A DNA stretch of 35,589 bases from Mesonia aquimarina (GTDB lineage Bacteria > Bacteroidota > Bacteroidia > Flavobacteriales > Flavobacteriaceae): contig NZ_RCNV01000016.1 of assembly GCF_003667275.1 (NCBI RefSeq), positions 1 through 35,589 of the forward strand, read 5' to 3'. The notes under the pieces were generated by a model. The model made no database searches. It was not told the DNA's origin and saw only the letters and a program-made list of their open reading frames with translations. A program made the translations under genes and the position numbers. This document shows positions 26,025 to 35,001 of this stretch, in pieces (the first letter of the stretch is position 1; every line of letters starts with the position of its first letter).

Positions 26025-27113
26025 TTATGATTTTATATTGATTTCGTAATCTTTAATTAAATCGAGTAAAACTTCTTCAGTTTGTGAGAAATTTTTTGTG
26101 CTGCTTTTTTTCTTTTGTTGATCTAAATTTTTAAAATTTTCTTTTAAGCTTTCATCTTCATATTTTTCAGCTATTAATGGATGAACATAATAATTTTTAC
26201 AGACTGCTCGAGTATTTCCTAAAGCTTCGGCAGTTTCATCATAGGCATAAATTAGATTTTTTTGAAGCTGTTTTTTTGTCTCAGGAAACTCCAAATCACG
26301 AAGACTTTCAAAAAAAATTTTTGTAGCAGCCCAAGTTCTAAAATCTTTTGCTGAAAAATATTCGTCTGATAAATGTTGAATATATTCATTAATCAATCCA
26401 CTGTCAACAGAATGTTTATCTCCGTTTTTATCATAATATTTAAACAATTCCCAACCGGGAATTTCTTCACATTGATTTACAAGATTAATTAGTTTTGAAT
26501 CGTGAATATCTATGTGATGTTCTTTTCCTTTTTTTCCAATAAAATTAAAAGTCATTCCTTCCTCCTGAAGCTCAACATGTTTTGTACGTAATGTTGATAA
26601 ACCGTATGTGTGATTTTTTTTAGCGTAATAATGGTTTCCAATTCTAATGTGAGTTTCTTCCATTAATTTAATTACAAGTGCCAAAACTTTTTCTTTCGGC
26701 ATTCCTTTTCTATTAAGATCTTTTTCGACTTGCGAGCGAATTGCAGGAAGTGCTTCGCCAAAAGAAATCATTTTGAAAAATTTAGTTTGGTTTTTAATTC
26801 TAGACCATTCATCATGATAGCGGTAAACTTTCCTTTTTTTGTCGTCTCTTCCCACAACTTGCAAATGTCCATTATGTAAATGCGTAATTCTGACATTTCG
26901 CCAAGCTGGTGGAATTACAAGACTTTTAATTCTTTTTAAACATTTTTCATCACAAACTTTATTTCCTTTTTTATCGGTGTAATAAAATCCTCTCCCGTGT
27001 TTGTGACGCTGAATGGTCAATTTTTCATCTGTAATATAAACTAGACCTGTATAATCTGCGATTTGCTGAGGTTCAGCCAAAAGTGCATCTATATTTTGAG
27101 CAGCAACTGCCAT
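26025..27113 (-). CDS. DNA topoisomerase IB
   Basis: 362 residues, poxvirus/bacterial type IB. The N-terminal domain (about 20-105) has GFYYTDKKGNKV, IPPAWRNVRI and GRDDKKRKVYRYH. The catalytic domain (110-315) has EETHIRIGN (Arg157), FIGKKGKEH (the Lys at about 197), KDFRTWAAT (Arg259) and the active-site tyrosine in KNYYVHP (308/309). Such enzymes nick one strand through a 3'-phosphotyrosine and relax supercoils of either sign. A short Lys-rich tail follows after 330. Length is normal. The gene leads a two-gene - strand unit. Confidence 0.94.
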   Translation of the reverse strand: MAVAAQNIDALLAEPQQIADYTGLVYITDEKLTIQRHKHGRGFYYTDKKGNKVCDEKCLKRIKSLVIPPAWRNVRITHLHNGHLQVVGRDDKKRKVYRYHDEWSRIKNQTKFFKMISFGEALPAIRSQVEKDLNRKGMPKEKVLALVIKLMEETHIRIGNHYYAKKNHTYGLSTLRTKHVELQEEGMTFNFIGKKGKEHHIDIHDSKLINLVNQCEEIPGWELFKYYDKNGDKHSVDSGLINEYIQHLSDEYFSAKDFRTWAATKIFFESLRDLEFPETKKQLQKNLIYAYDETAEALGNTRAVCKNYYVHPLIAEKYEDESLKENFKNLDQQKKKSSTKNFSQTEEVLLDLIKDYEINIKS

Positions 27114-27229
27114 ATTTTTTCCGTTTTCTCTTGAAAAGATACTTTAATAGAAGAACACTTTGTAATAATTATTTGTGAATAATAATTAAATATTTATTAA
27201 TTGTTAATTTCTTAAGAAATGTTTCTCAT

Positions 27230-27256
27230 AAAAAACCTCTCAAGATGTGAGAGGTT
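27230..27256 (-). terminator. Rho-independent terminator after the M42 peptidase gene
   Basis: Perfect 9-base stem (AACCTCTCA / TGAGAGGTT) with a 5-base loop. On the - strand it is followed by a run of six T, and the stem begins 24 bases after the M42 stop. Confidence 0.85.
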
Positions 27257-27279
27257 TTATAGGTAAGTATTATATAATT

Positions 27280-28368
27280 TTAGTCAAAATAACTAAACGT
27301 TTCACCTTCTTTTATTTGTAATAAACTTTCGTAAATTAATTTAATTACATTTTCTACATCGTCTTGATGTACCATTTCTACAGTGGTATGCATATAGCGT
27401 AGTGGTAACGAAATAAGAGAAGAAGCAACACCACCATTGCTATAAGCAAAAGCATCAGTATCGGTTCCTGTCATTCTACTTGCTGCTAAACGCTGAAAAG
27501 GTATTTTTTTATTTTCGGCTGTTTCAATAATTAATTCACGCAATTTATTTTGAACTGCCGGAGCGTAACTAATTACAGGTCCGCCGCCAATTTTTGTATC
27601 GCCTTCCTTTTTCTTATTAATCATTGGCGTTGTCGTATCATGGGTAACATCGGTAACAATGGCTACATCTGGTTTAATACGTTGAGTAATCATTTCGGCA
27701 CCGCGTAAACCAATTTCTTCTTGTACAGAATTGGTAATATATAAACCAAATGGTAATTCTTCTTTATTTTCTTTTAATAAACGAGCAACTTCAGCAATCA
27801 TAAAACCACCCATTCTGTTATCTAATGCGCGACAAACAAATTTATCATTATTCAAGATAAAAAATTCATCAGGGTAAGTTATCACACAACCAACGTGAAC
27901 GCCAAGCTTTTCAACTTCTTCTTTACTAGAACAACCCACATCAATACAAATGTTTTCAATTTTAGGTGCTTGCTCATTGCTTTTATCACGGGTATGAATT
28001 GCTGGCCAGCCAAAAACTCCCTTTACAATTCCTTTTTTGGTATGAATATTTACACGTTTAGAAGTCGCAATCATATGGTCGCTTCCTCCGTTTCTAATTA
28101 CATAAATCAATCCATCATCAGTAATGTAATTTACATACCAAGAAATTTCATCGGCATGCCCTTCAATTACTACTTTAAATTTTGCCTTAGGATTTATTAC
28201 GCCAACTGCAGTTCCATAAGTATCAGTAATGAATTCATCTACATAAGGCTTTAAATAATCCATCCAAAGTTTTTGTCCCTCAGACTCGTATCCCGTGGGA
28301 GCGGCATTGTTAAGGTATTTTTCTAAAAAATTTAATGATTCTTTTTTTAAAATTGTTTCTTTTGCCAT
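27280..28368 (-). CDS. M42 family metallo-aminopeptidase
   Basis: 362 residues, normal for the family (glutamyl aminopeptidase / deblocking aminopeptidase / endoglucanase M type). The co-catalytic metal site can be read: GHADE (His71), LDNRMGG (Asp183), QEEIG (Glu217 catalytic, Glu218), VTDVTHD (Asp240) and YMHTTVE (His327). It would remove N-terminal residues from cytoplasmic peptides as a large homo-oligomer, and the substrate preference is unknown. It is monocistronic, with a terminator downstream and divergent from the DUF4294 gene. Confidence 0.93.
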   Translation of the reverse strand: MAKETILKKESLNFLEKYLNNAAPTGYESEGQKLWMDYLKPYVDEFITDTYGTAVGVINPKAKFKVVIEGHADEISWYVNYITDDGLIYVIRNGGSDHMIATSKRVNIHTKKGIVKGVFGWPAIHTRDKSNEQAPKIENICIDVGCSSKEEVEKLGVHVGCVITYPDEFFILNNDKFVCRALDNRMGGFMIAEVARLLKENKEELPFGLYITNSVQEEIGLRGAEMITQRIKPDVAIVTDVTHDTTTPMINKKKEGDTKIGGGPVISYAPAVQNKLRELIIETAENKKIPFQRLAASRMTGTDTDAFAYSNGGVASSLISLPLRYMHTTVEMVHQDDVENVIKLIYESLLQIKEGETFSYFD

Positions 28369-28390
28369 ATTGATTTTTCTATGTTTTTCA

Positions 28391-28398
28391 CGAATTTA
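28391..28398 (-). promoter_or_regulatory. Possible promoter of the M42 gene (-7 element)
   Basis: TAAATTCG on the - strand fits the TAnnTTcG pattern, 22 bases upstream of the ATG. No convincing -33 TTG at the right distance. Confidence 0.35.
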
Positions 28399-28432
28399 CT
28401 AATAAAAAGAAATATCGTCGACTCATATTCCG

Positions 28433-28440
28433 TAAATTTG
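28433..28440 (+). promoter_or_regulatory. Possible promoter of the DUF4294 gene (-7 element)
   Basis: Exact TAnnTTTG (TAAATTTG), 35 bases ahead of the TTG start at 28476. There is no good -33 match. It lies 34 bases from the opposing element at 28391-28398. Confidence 0.4.
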
Positions 28441-28475
28441 GAACAGTTTTCGATGTATTATTTTAAAACTCATAC

Positions 28476-29159
28476 TTGAAATACTTATTTTACATAGCAT
28501 TTTTTATTTCAGTTCAATTTTCTGCTCAAACGCTTAAAACAAGTTATTCTGAAACCCAACAAGAAAAAGCTACTTCTACAGAGTTCATTATTATGGCTGA
28601 TGATTCTACAGCAACTATGGTAGACGCGATAGATTTAGATGAAGTTTTAGTGGTTGGTGCTTATAAATTTGATAGCAGAAATGAGCGCAGACAATATTTA
28701 ATTTTAAAAAGAAAAACTAAAAAAGTTTGGCCATACGCAGTTATGGCTTCTAAACGTTTAACAGAGCTTCAAGAACGATTGTCTAAATTAGAATCTGGAT
28801 ATAAAAAGCGAAAATATACGCGAATTGTACAAAATTATATTGAAGAAGAATTTACTGCAGAATTAAAAAAACTTACCAAAACCGAAGGACAGATTTTAGT
28901 TAAATTAATGTACAGACAAACCGGAGAAACCACTTTTGATGTTGTAAAGGAATTAAAAAGCGGTTGGCGTGCATTTTGGTATAATACGACCGCAAGTTTG
29001 TTTAATATTTCATTGAAAGAAAAATTTGATCCGCAAGAGGTTAAAGAGGATTATTTTATTGAACATATTTTGCGTCGCGGTTTTCAAAAAAGTGAAATTG
29101 AAAAACATCCTTCAGCAATAGAAATTAATTTTATTTCCTGTATGCAGAAATGGAATTAA
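28476..29159 (+). CDS. DUF4294 domain-containing exported protein
   Basis: 227 residues starting at TTG. A stop codon 10-12 bases upstream in frame and the intact signal peptide (MKYLFYIAFFISVQFSAQ) make TTG the only plausible start. The DUF4294 domain covers about 55-200, with VVGAYKFDSRNERRQYLILK, KVWPYAVMASKRL, YEEFTAE-like IEEEFTAELKKLTKTEGQI, LMYRQTGETTFDVVKELKSG and WRAFWYNTTASLFNISLKEK. The family is restricted to Bacteroidota and has no known function. It is probably periplasmic. It stands alone, divergent from the M42 gene. Confidence 0.88.
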   Translation: MKYLFYIAFFISVQFSAQTLKTSYSETQQEKATSTEFIIMADDSTATMVDAIDLDEVLVVGAYKFDSRNERRQYLILKRKTKKVWPYAVMASKRLTELQERLSKLESGYKKRKYTRIVQNYIEEEFTAELKKLTKTEGQILVKLMYRQTGETTFDVVKELKSGWRAFWYNTTASLFNISLKEKFDPQEVKEDYFIEHILRRGFQKSEIEKHPSAIEINFISCMQKWN

Positions 29160-29225
29160 TCGGTTCTATTTTATTCTTAATTATATTTTATTTGATTATC
29201 CGTAATTTGTAATAATTGTTATTAT

Positions 29226-29308
29226 CGTCATTCCGGACTTGATCTGGAATCTCATATTACATTGAAAAAAATCTTGAGATGAAACCCTGAATCAAGTTCA
29301 AGGTGACG
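29226..29308. repeat. REP/MITE-like imperfect palindrome
   Basis: Arms of about 29 and 34 bases (29226-29254 and 29275-29308) are imperfect reverse complements. They start with cgtca and end with tgacg and include ACTTGAT/ATCAAGT in the core, with a 20-base A-rich centre. It is noncoding, lies between two convergent genes, and resembles repeated palindromes (CATTCCGGACTTGATCCGGA type) known from many bacterial genomes. No second copy is seen in the window. Confidence 0.6.
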
Positions 29309-29344
29309 AGACTTCATTATGATTCACTAGGCATATTCAATATA

Positions 29345-31435
29345 TTATTCAAAAGATAAGATTACAAATTCACATCTTCGGTTAATTTCATGTTGCTCTT
29401 CTGTGCAAGAATCTTCCGTTTCGCAATAAATAATAGGTTGGGTTTCGCCGTAGCCTTTCGCTGTAATTCTATTAATATTTATTCCTTTTTCATCAAAATA
29501 ATTCATTACAGAATTTGACCGTTTTTGCGATAAATTCATATTATATGTATTGTTTCCGCGGATATCGGTATGTGTGCCGATTTCTAATTTCATAGTCGGG
29601 TATTTTTTCAATAAAGCAATTACTTTATCTAAAACCACGCGCGATTCTTTTCTGATATACCATAAATCATAATCAAAATAAATGGGCTCGGTTTTAATTA
29701 AAAAACGATCTTTTTTCTCGTCTTTTACAATCGCATTTTCTTGAGCAACAATTTTTGTGATTCGTTCTTTTTTCGCTGCTTTTTCAGTTTTAATTCTTTT
29801 TTGTTCTGCGATTTTTTCAGCTTCTTTTTGCGCTTCTAATTCGCGTTGTTTTCGCGCTAGATTTTCTTCTTTAATTCGAATTTTCTCAGCTTCACTTAAT
29901 AATTTTAAGTCCGCTCTTTGTTCTTTTTTCCGAATGCTAGAAGTTTTCAGTTGAATGGTATCATTTTGATAATCTTTTTTGGAACCGATTATTACATAAG
30001 AATTCTCGCAATTCACTTTAAAATTGAAATTTGCATTTTCTCCTGTTATAATGCTGTCTTTTACAATTGAATTCTGAATTAATTTTACGGTAGAATTATC
30101 TAATAATTCGCCGGTAGTTTTATCATAAACAGTTCCGGTAATAAATTGGTAGCAATCTTCAATTAGTAACGGAAGCGTTTCTTGAAATTGATAAATATCA
30201 TCGCTTCCTTTGCCGCTTGGTCTATTTGAAGAAAAATAACCGCTCGCATTTTTCGGGTTTTTAAAAAAAGCAAAATCATCGTAACCGGAATTTACCGGTA
30301 ATCCAATATTATCGGGCTTTGAAAAAGAGTTTCCTTCCGCTTTAGCGATAAAAATATCTAAAAATCCAAATCCTGGATGACCATCTGAAGCAAAATATAA
30401 ATTTCCTTCTTTATCTATAAATGGAAATTGTTCCTTGTGTTTGGTGTTAATTTTTGGACCTAAATTTTCAGGATTTTTAAAATCATTGGTATTTACTTTA
30501 TACAAGTCGAAACTTCCAAAACCGCCCGGTTTATTTGAGGCGAAATAAAGCGTTTTTCCATCGGGACTTAATGCCGGATGCTCGGTAGAGTAGTGGTCAC
30601 TGTTAATTGGAAGCGAGGTTACATTTTCCCATTTTCCGTTTTTTAATTCAGCTTTATAAATTTGCAATTGCGTGACTTTAGTAGAATCTCTTTTCTTTTT
30701 TCCGTTTATATAATTGTTTCTCGTAAAATAAATCGTATTTCCATCAGCTGAAAAAACAGCGTTCGATTCGTGAAAACGAGTACTTAAATTTTTAGAAAAA
30801 AGTTTTGCTTCAGAAGCAGTATTAAGTTCAGCTTCCGCAATTTTATAAAGGTTTAAATACGGAGAATTATTCCAATAAAAAACTTTATCGAATAAGCCTT
30901 GTTTTTTTTCGGCGGAAGCAAAAACAAATTGATTCATTACAATAGTACCGCCAAATTCAGAATTTTCGGTATTTAGGGGTAAATTTTTAATTTCAAAACG
31001 ATTGCCGATTGCTTTTACATTTTCTAAATATCGAAGCCGTTGTCTATATTTTTGTTGTTCTTCTTCAGTTTTGTAAGAAAAATCGAGACTTGTTTTTTCA
31101 GCTTCTTGATAATTTCCCAGTGCTTTTAAGGTTTGAATAAATTGAAATTGATGTTGTTTGTCAAATTTTTCAGGATAACGAGCAGCAAAAATTTTATAAT
31201 ACCGAGCCGCTTTTTTTACTTCAAACGTGAAATAATAACTATCGGCTAAATTTAGGAGAATTTCAGGATTTTGGTTTTTACTAATAACTTCTTCATATAG
31301 CGGAATTGCCTTTGAATAATAGGTTTTATAAAAATATTGATTAGCTTTTTTTACACGAAAATCTTGGGCTTTTGTAATAGAAGTAAAACTTAGAAAAACG
31401 AGGCTAAAAAGAAAAAAACGTAAAAAGCGGTTCAT
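29345..31435 (-). CDS. OmpA family protein with TPR, PD40 repeats and coiled-coil linker
   Basis: 696 residues. In order: signal peptide to about residue 23; TPR region (25-125) with LADSYYF; PD40 beta-propeller (about 225-420) with SADGNTIYFTRNN, SPDGKTLYFASN and LYFASDGHPG; carboxypeptidase-regulatory-like domain (about 430-505); a Lys/Glu/Arg-rich coiled-coil linker (about 510-570) that its paralogue at 2696-4615 lacks; and an OmpA domain (about 575-696) with IYFDYDLWYIR, GTHTDIRGNN and INRRCEF. It is the third gene of the right-hand trio, 11 bases after the SprF-like gene. It is presumed to anchor the complex to peptidoglycan. Confidence 0.9.
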   Translation of the reverse strand: MNRFLRFFLFSLVFLSFTSITKAQDFRVKKANQYFYKTYYSKAIPLYEEVISKNQNPEILLNLADSYYFTFEVKKAARYYKIFAARYPEKFDKQHQFQFIQTLKALGNYQEAEKTSLDFSYKTEEEQQKYRQRLRYLENVKAIGNRFEIKNLPLNTENSEFGGTIVMNQFVFASAEKKQGLFDKVFYWNNSPYLNLYKIAEAELNTASEAKLFSKNLSTRFHESNAVFSADGNTIYFTRNNYINGKKKRDSTKVTQLQIYKAELKNGKWENVTSLPINSDHYSTEHPALSPDGKTLYFASNKPGGFGSFDLYKVNTNDFKNPENLGPKINTKHKEQFPFIDKEGNLYFASDGHPGFGFLDIFIAKAEGNSFSKPDNIGLPVNSGYDDFAFFKNPKNASGYFSSNRPSGKGSDDIYQFQETLPLLIEDCYQFITGTVYDKTTGELLDNSTVKLIQNSIVKDSIITGENANFNFKVNCENSYVIIGSKKDYQNDTIQLKTSSIRKKEQRADLKLLSEAEKIRIKEENLARKQRELEAQKEAEKIAEQKRIKTEKAAKKERITKIVAQENAIVKDEKKDRFLIKTEPIYFDYDLWYIRKESRVVLDKVIALLKKYPTMKLEIGTHTDIRGNNTYNMNLSQKRSNSVMNYFDEKGININRITAKGYGETQPIIYCETEDSCTEEQHEINRRCEFVILSFE

Positions 31436-31446
31436 AAATTTTAAGT

Positions 31447-32379
31447 TTAAAAGAATCGTGGCGATTTGTCGTAACCATTATTAAACGTGAGATCGAAAAG
31501 GATGAAAATTTCGTGACTTCCTGAATTGTAATTTCCAAAATTTGTAGTCGTATAATCGTAAGCGTAACCAATGCGAAGATTTTGAGTAACGCCAACATTC
31601 ATTAAGGCACTTACAGAATCATCAATTCTATAGGATAAACCAAGTTCAAACCGATTTAGATAACGAACGTTTGTTGATATATCGAACATTGGCGGAACGC
31701 CTTTTACACTACGAACCATAAACGAGGGTTTGAGTTGAAAATCGCTATTTAAATTGAAAACATAACCACCGGTTAAGTAGAAATGAATTTCTTCTCCACC
31801 AACGCGCTGAATTCCGTCAACTTCATTTAAATGTTTACTCGATAAAAAGTTTGGAGTAGAAAACCCGAGGTAATAATTATCGGTATAAAAAAATACGCCC
31901 GAACCGATATTCGGATAAGTTTTATTTAAATTTTGCTGAAAAGCAGGATCAGAACTTACGCTTCCACTTTCTAATCTGAAGTTATTAAAATTGGTGTTTA
32001 AAAAGGTGACGCCGGTTTTTAGTCCAAATGCAAGCGTATGTTTTTCTGAAAGTTTTAAATTATAAGCAAAATCGGCATAAATATTATTTTCCTTTAAAGC
32101 ACCATCGCCAATATCATCAGAAATAAAAGAAAGTCCAGTTTCTATTTTTTCATTAATAGGTAAATGACCAAAAAAAGAAAAGGTTTTTGGAGCACCAACC
32201 GCGCCAACCCATTGCGATCTGTAAAAACTCCCTAAATTAATTGTTCCCGGTGTTCCGGTGGAATATGCAGGATTGATCACGTTCATATTATACATGTAAT
32301 TCGTGAATTCAGGATCTTGTTGCGCAATTAGAATATTGCTAAGCAATAGAAAAGAAATATAGAGTAATTTTTTCCTCAT
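31447..32379 (-). CDS. PorP/SprF family type IX secretion system outer-membrane protein
   Basis: 310 residues, signal peptide cleaved near IAQQ (about residue 20), then EFTNYMYNMNVINPAYS, YRSQWVGAVGAPKT, LSFISDDIG and the terminal SPRFF. These are the same family marks as in the protein at 1776-2690. It starts 6 bases after the stop of the type B surface protein and is followed 11 bases later by the OmpA gene. By analogy with SprF it should help the upstream protein cross the outer membrane through the type IX system. The pairing is inferred from position. Confidence 0.9.
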   Translation of the reverse strand: MRKKLLYISFLLLSNILIAQQDPEFTNYMYNMNVINPAYSTGTPGTINLGSFYRSQWVGAVGAPKTFSFFGHLPINEKIETGLSFISDDIGDGALKENNIYADFAYNLKLSEKHTLAFGLKTGVTFLNTNFNNFRLESGSVSSDPAFQQNLNKTYPNIGSGVFFYTDNYYLGFSTPNFLSSKHLNEVDGIQRVGGEEIHFYLTGGYVFNLNSDFQLKPSFMVRSVKGVPPMFDISTNVRYLNRFELGLSYRIDDSVSALMNVGVTQNLRIGYAYDYTTTNFGNYNSGSHEIFILFDLTFNNGYDKSPRFF

Positions 32380-32385
32380 TTAATG

Positions 32386-35001
32386 TTATCTATTTAAATA
32401 TAAACGACCTTGTTTTGGTGCCTTATTATTTTTGTTGAAGCGAATCACGTAAAAATAAACACCGTTTGGAGCAATTTTATCGGACGAACTTTCGGTTTCT
32501 CCGTTCCATTCCGGGTGATTTATATTGCCAGTAAATAATAATTTTCCGTATCTATTGTAAATATCAAATTCATATTCAGGATAAATAAATTGAATATTTT
32601 TTATGCGGAAAGAATCGTTTAGTCCGTCGTTATTTGGTGAAAACGCATCGGGAATAAAAAAGTCGTATTCTTCATCGGGGTTTTCAGTATCACAATTGGT
32701 TAAGGTTACGCTTACTTCAATAGCATCGCTCGCTTCACAATTATTTGCTTGATCGATATTATATCCCAAATAAATAGTATCATCAGAAAGTGGTGTATTT
32801 TCAGAAAGTAAATTTCCATTATTATCGTACCATTCTACCGTAAAATTAGTTACAGAAACATTATTGGTTAAATCTGAAATTGTAGGGTTATCTGCTCCAC
32901 AAAAAGAAGCTCCATCTTGAATAAGATTTACCGGCGGCACTTGATTTACAATTACAGAAACCCGAGTTTTATCAGAAATACAACCATCGTTACTTATAAT
33001 AGCGACATAATAATCTTGGTTATTTAAAAGTGTAGTTGGGTTGAGTTCAATAGTACTTGTTTGATTCTCAAACCATAGATAATTATTTCCATTCGGAATT
33101 AGATCTGAAACTGTAGCTTTTTCAACTTCACAAAATTCTTGTGGAGTAGGAGCCTGCGGAGCATTTGGAATAGGGTAAAGTGTAAAATCTTTTGAGTTTG
33201 TAGCTAGAGAAGCGCATCCGGTTTCTACATTAGTTACGTAAATTAAATTAAAAGTATTTGTTCCTGTATTTGTAAAAGTTGTGGGCGGAATGGTAAATTC
33301 AACTGAATTGTTATTTACGTTTAAAGTAACTGTTTCATCTGAAATACTATTAGCTCCACTAATATTGTAAATTATTTCTAGTTCATTAATATCAGAAATC
33401 TCATTTATGGTCACTAAAACCGGTTCTCCGAAACAGCTATTTTCAATAATAATTTCATAATTCTCGGGATCGGGTAGTGGATTTACCTCAAAATCATCAC
33501 TTAAATCTGCTGTATTATCACAGAAATCATCGCTAATAGTGGTTATAGTTAATGTTGTAGTTCCTGTATTTTGAAGGATAGAATTATCTAAATCGAAAGA
33601 AGCCGATCCGTTTTGAAATGCTAAAATTATAGAGTTTGAAGCTGAATTTGCTCCGGTAATTTCATAAGTAATCGTATAATCTCCGTCAGTTAAATTTGCG
33701 TTAGAAATATTTACACTGTTATTTTCGCCAACACAAATATCAGGAATATCCATGGAAGCGCCTTCTAAACTAGGGATTTCACGGATTTCAAAATCTGTAC
33801 TTAAATTCCAAATAATATCACACACAATATCTTCAGTATCATCAATTGTAATACTGTCAATAATTAACATATAATTTCCAACAGTGGGATTAAAATTGTC
33901 ATCTATTTCAAAAAATGGATTTGACCGTGTAATTTCGTCAGAACCCGAAAAACTCACCGGTCCGGTTATCGTATAATTTATTTGATAGTCATAAACAGGA
34001 ACACTATCAATTGATGGTAAGTTATTAAAATTAACTACAAAATCGTGATTCTCAATTTCGTCTTCACAAATAGAATCAATTGATAAATCTGTTCCTGTAA
34101 AATCTATAATTCTTCTTATAATTACCGGTATTGTTGAAGTTTGTGATGTGCAAATTGGGTGATTTGGAAATACAGAATAGCTAAAAGAATAAAATCCATA
34201 TCCTGAATTATTAAAAATATTTTGAATATTTATTTCAGTATCATTTGGTCCATTTAATTCTGAAGTGCCGCTTTCCGACCAAACTCCATTTGGATCTTCA
34301 CCACTTAAATAATTAAGAAGATTTACGTTAGTGTAATTTGCTAAATCGGCAATTCCGCAAAATTCAAGTGAAGTTGTGCCACCGGGATTGGGTAAAGGGT
34401 GAACCGTTAAATCTACGGTTGAAGTTTGTGCCGGACAGGTCCCAATGCTACTTACTGTATAAATAAATGTATATGTACCCGGACCTAATATTGTTGCATT
34501 AAAGACACTTCCGCTCAAAGCTCCGGTATTGCTAACATCTGCCCAGGTTCCTCCCAAATGTGGATTGGGATTACTACCTATAAATTGAAATAAATTTACA
34601 GAGTCATCATCTTCACAAGCATTTGCCTGAAGATTATCTTCTCCCGCATATCCTCCTAAGATTATAGTAACGGTTGATTGATTATCAGTACAAGTTGAAC
34701 TATTTACCGTATATGTAAAGTGGTAAGTTCCTCCAGTCGTAATTTGCCACAGATTGACAATTCCATTTGAAGGGGAACCTACAAAAATTGGTAAGTTTTC
34801 ATCACTAACCCAGTTTCCTCCGGCAATAGGGTTCCCGTTAAGTAATGGAAGTAAATTTAAAGAGGAATTATTTGAGTTCGGAATATTACAAATTGTAACT
34901 GTAGCATCGCTTCCTGCACATTGCGAATACGAGAATGAGGAGTAAGCAAAAAATATCAGGAATAAAAATAAAACCTTTATAATAAGGTATTTTTGTATCA
35001 T
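32386..35001 (-). CDS. T9SS type B sorting-domain surface protein with Ig/PKD-like repeats
   Basis: 871 residues, complete, with a signal peptide (hydrophobic 8-25, cleavage near SYSQ). Three N-terminal repeats of about 85 residues share a GG.W core and a late Cys (about 40-290), three further repeats begin ITGA/ISGA (about 330-620), and two Ig-like CHU_C-associated modules (EFCEVEKATVSDL, SFCGADNPTISDL) lie at about 640-780. The last 90 residues are the gliding-associated type B domain with FSPNNDGLND and IYNRYGKLLF, ending in LYLNR. Many Cys residues suggest disulphides outside the cell. It is a probable surface adhesin secreted by the type IX system. Ligand unknown. The SprF and OmpA partners follow directly. 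Confidence 0.92.
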   Translation of the reverse strand: MIQKYLIIKVLFLFLIFFAYSSFSYSQCAGSDATVTICNIPNSNNSSLNLLPLLNGNPIAGGNWVSDENLPIFVGSPSNGIVNLWQITTGGTYHFTYTVNSSTCTDNQSTVTIILGGYAGEDNLQANACEDDDSVNLFQFIGSNPNPHLGGTWADVSNTGALSGSVFNATILGPGTYTFIYTVSSIGTCPAQTSTVDLTVHPLPNPGGTTSLEFCGIADLANYTNVNLLNYLSGEDPNGVWSESGTSELNGPNDTEINIQNIFNNSGYGFYSFSYSVFPNHPICTSQTSTIPVIIRRIIDFTGTDLSIDSICEDEIENHDFVVNFNNLPSIDSVPVYDYQINYTITGPVSFSGSDEITRSNPFFEIDDNFNPTVGNYMLIIDSITIDDTEDIVCDIIWNLSTDFEIREIPSLEGASMDIPDICVGENNSVNISNANLTDGDYTITYEITGANSASNSIILAFQNGSASFDLDNSILQNTGTTTLTITTISDDFCDNTADLSDDFEVNPLPDPENYEIIIENSCFGEPVLVTINEISDINELEIIYNISGANSISDETVTLNVNNNSVEFTIPPTTFTNTGTNTFNLIYVTNVETGCASLATNSKDFTLYPIPNAPQAPTPQEFCEVEKATVSDLIPNGNNYLWFENQTSTIELNPTTLLNNQDYYVAIISNDGCISDKTRVSVIVNQVPPVNLIQDGASFCGADNPTISDLTNNVSVTNFTVEWYDNNGNLLSENTPLSDDTIYLGYNIDQANNCEASDAIEVSVTLTNCDTENPDEEYDFFIPDAFSPNNDGLNDSFRIKNIQFIYPEYEFDIYNRYGKLLFTGNINHPEWNGETESSSDKIAPNGVYFYVIRFNKNNKAPKQGRLYLNR

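Noticed and set aside
27895-28254. + strand open frame of 119 codons inside the M42 peptidase gene
   Set aside because: It is opposite the metal-site region of a clear enzyme and has no independent support.
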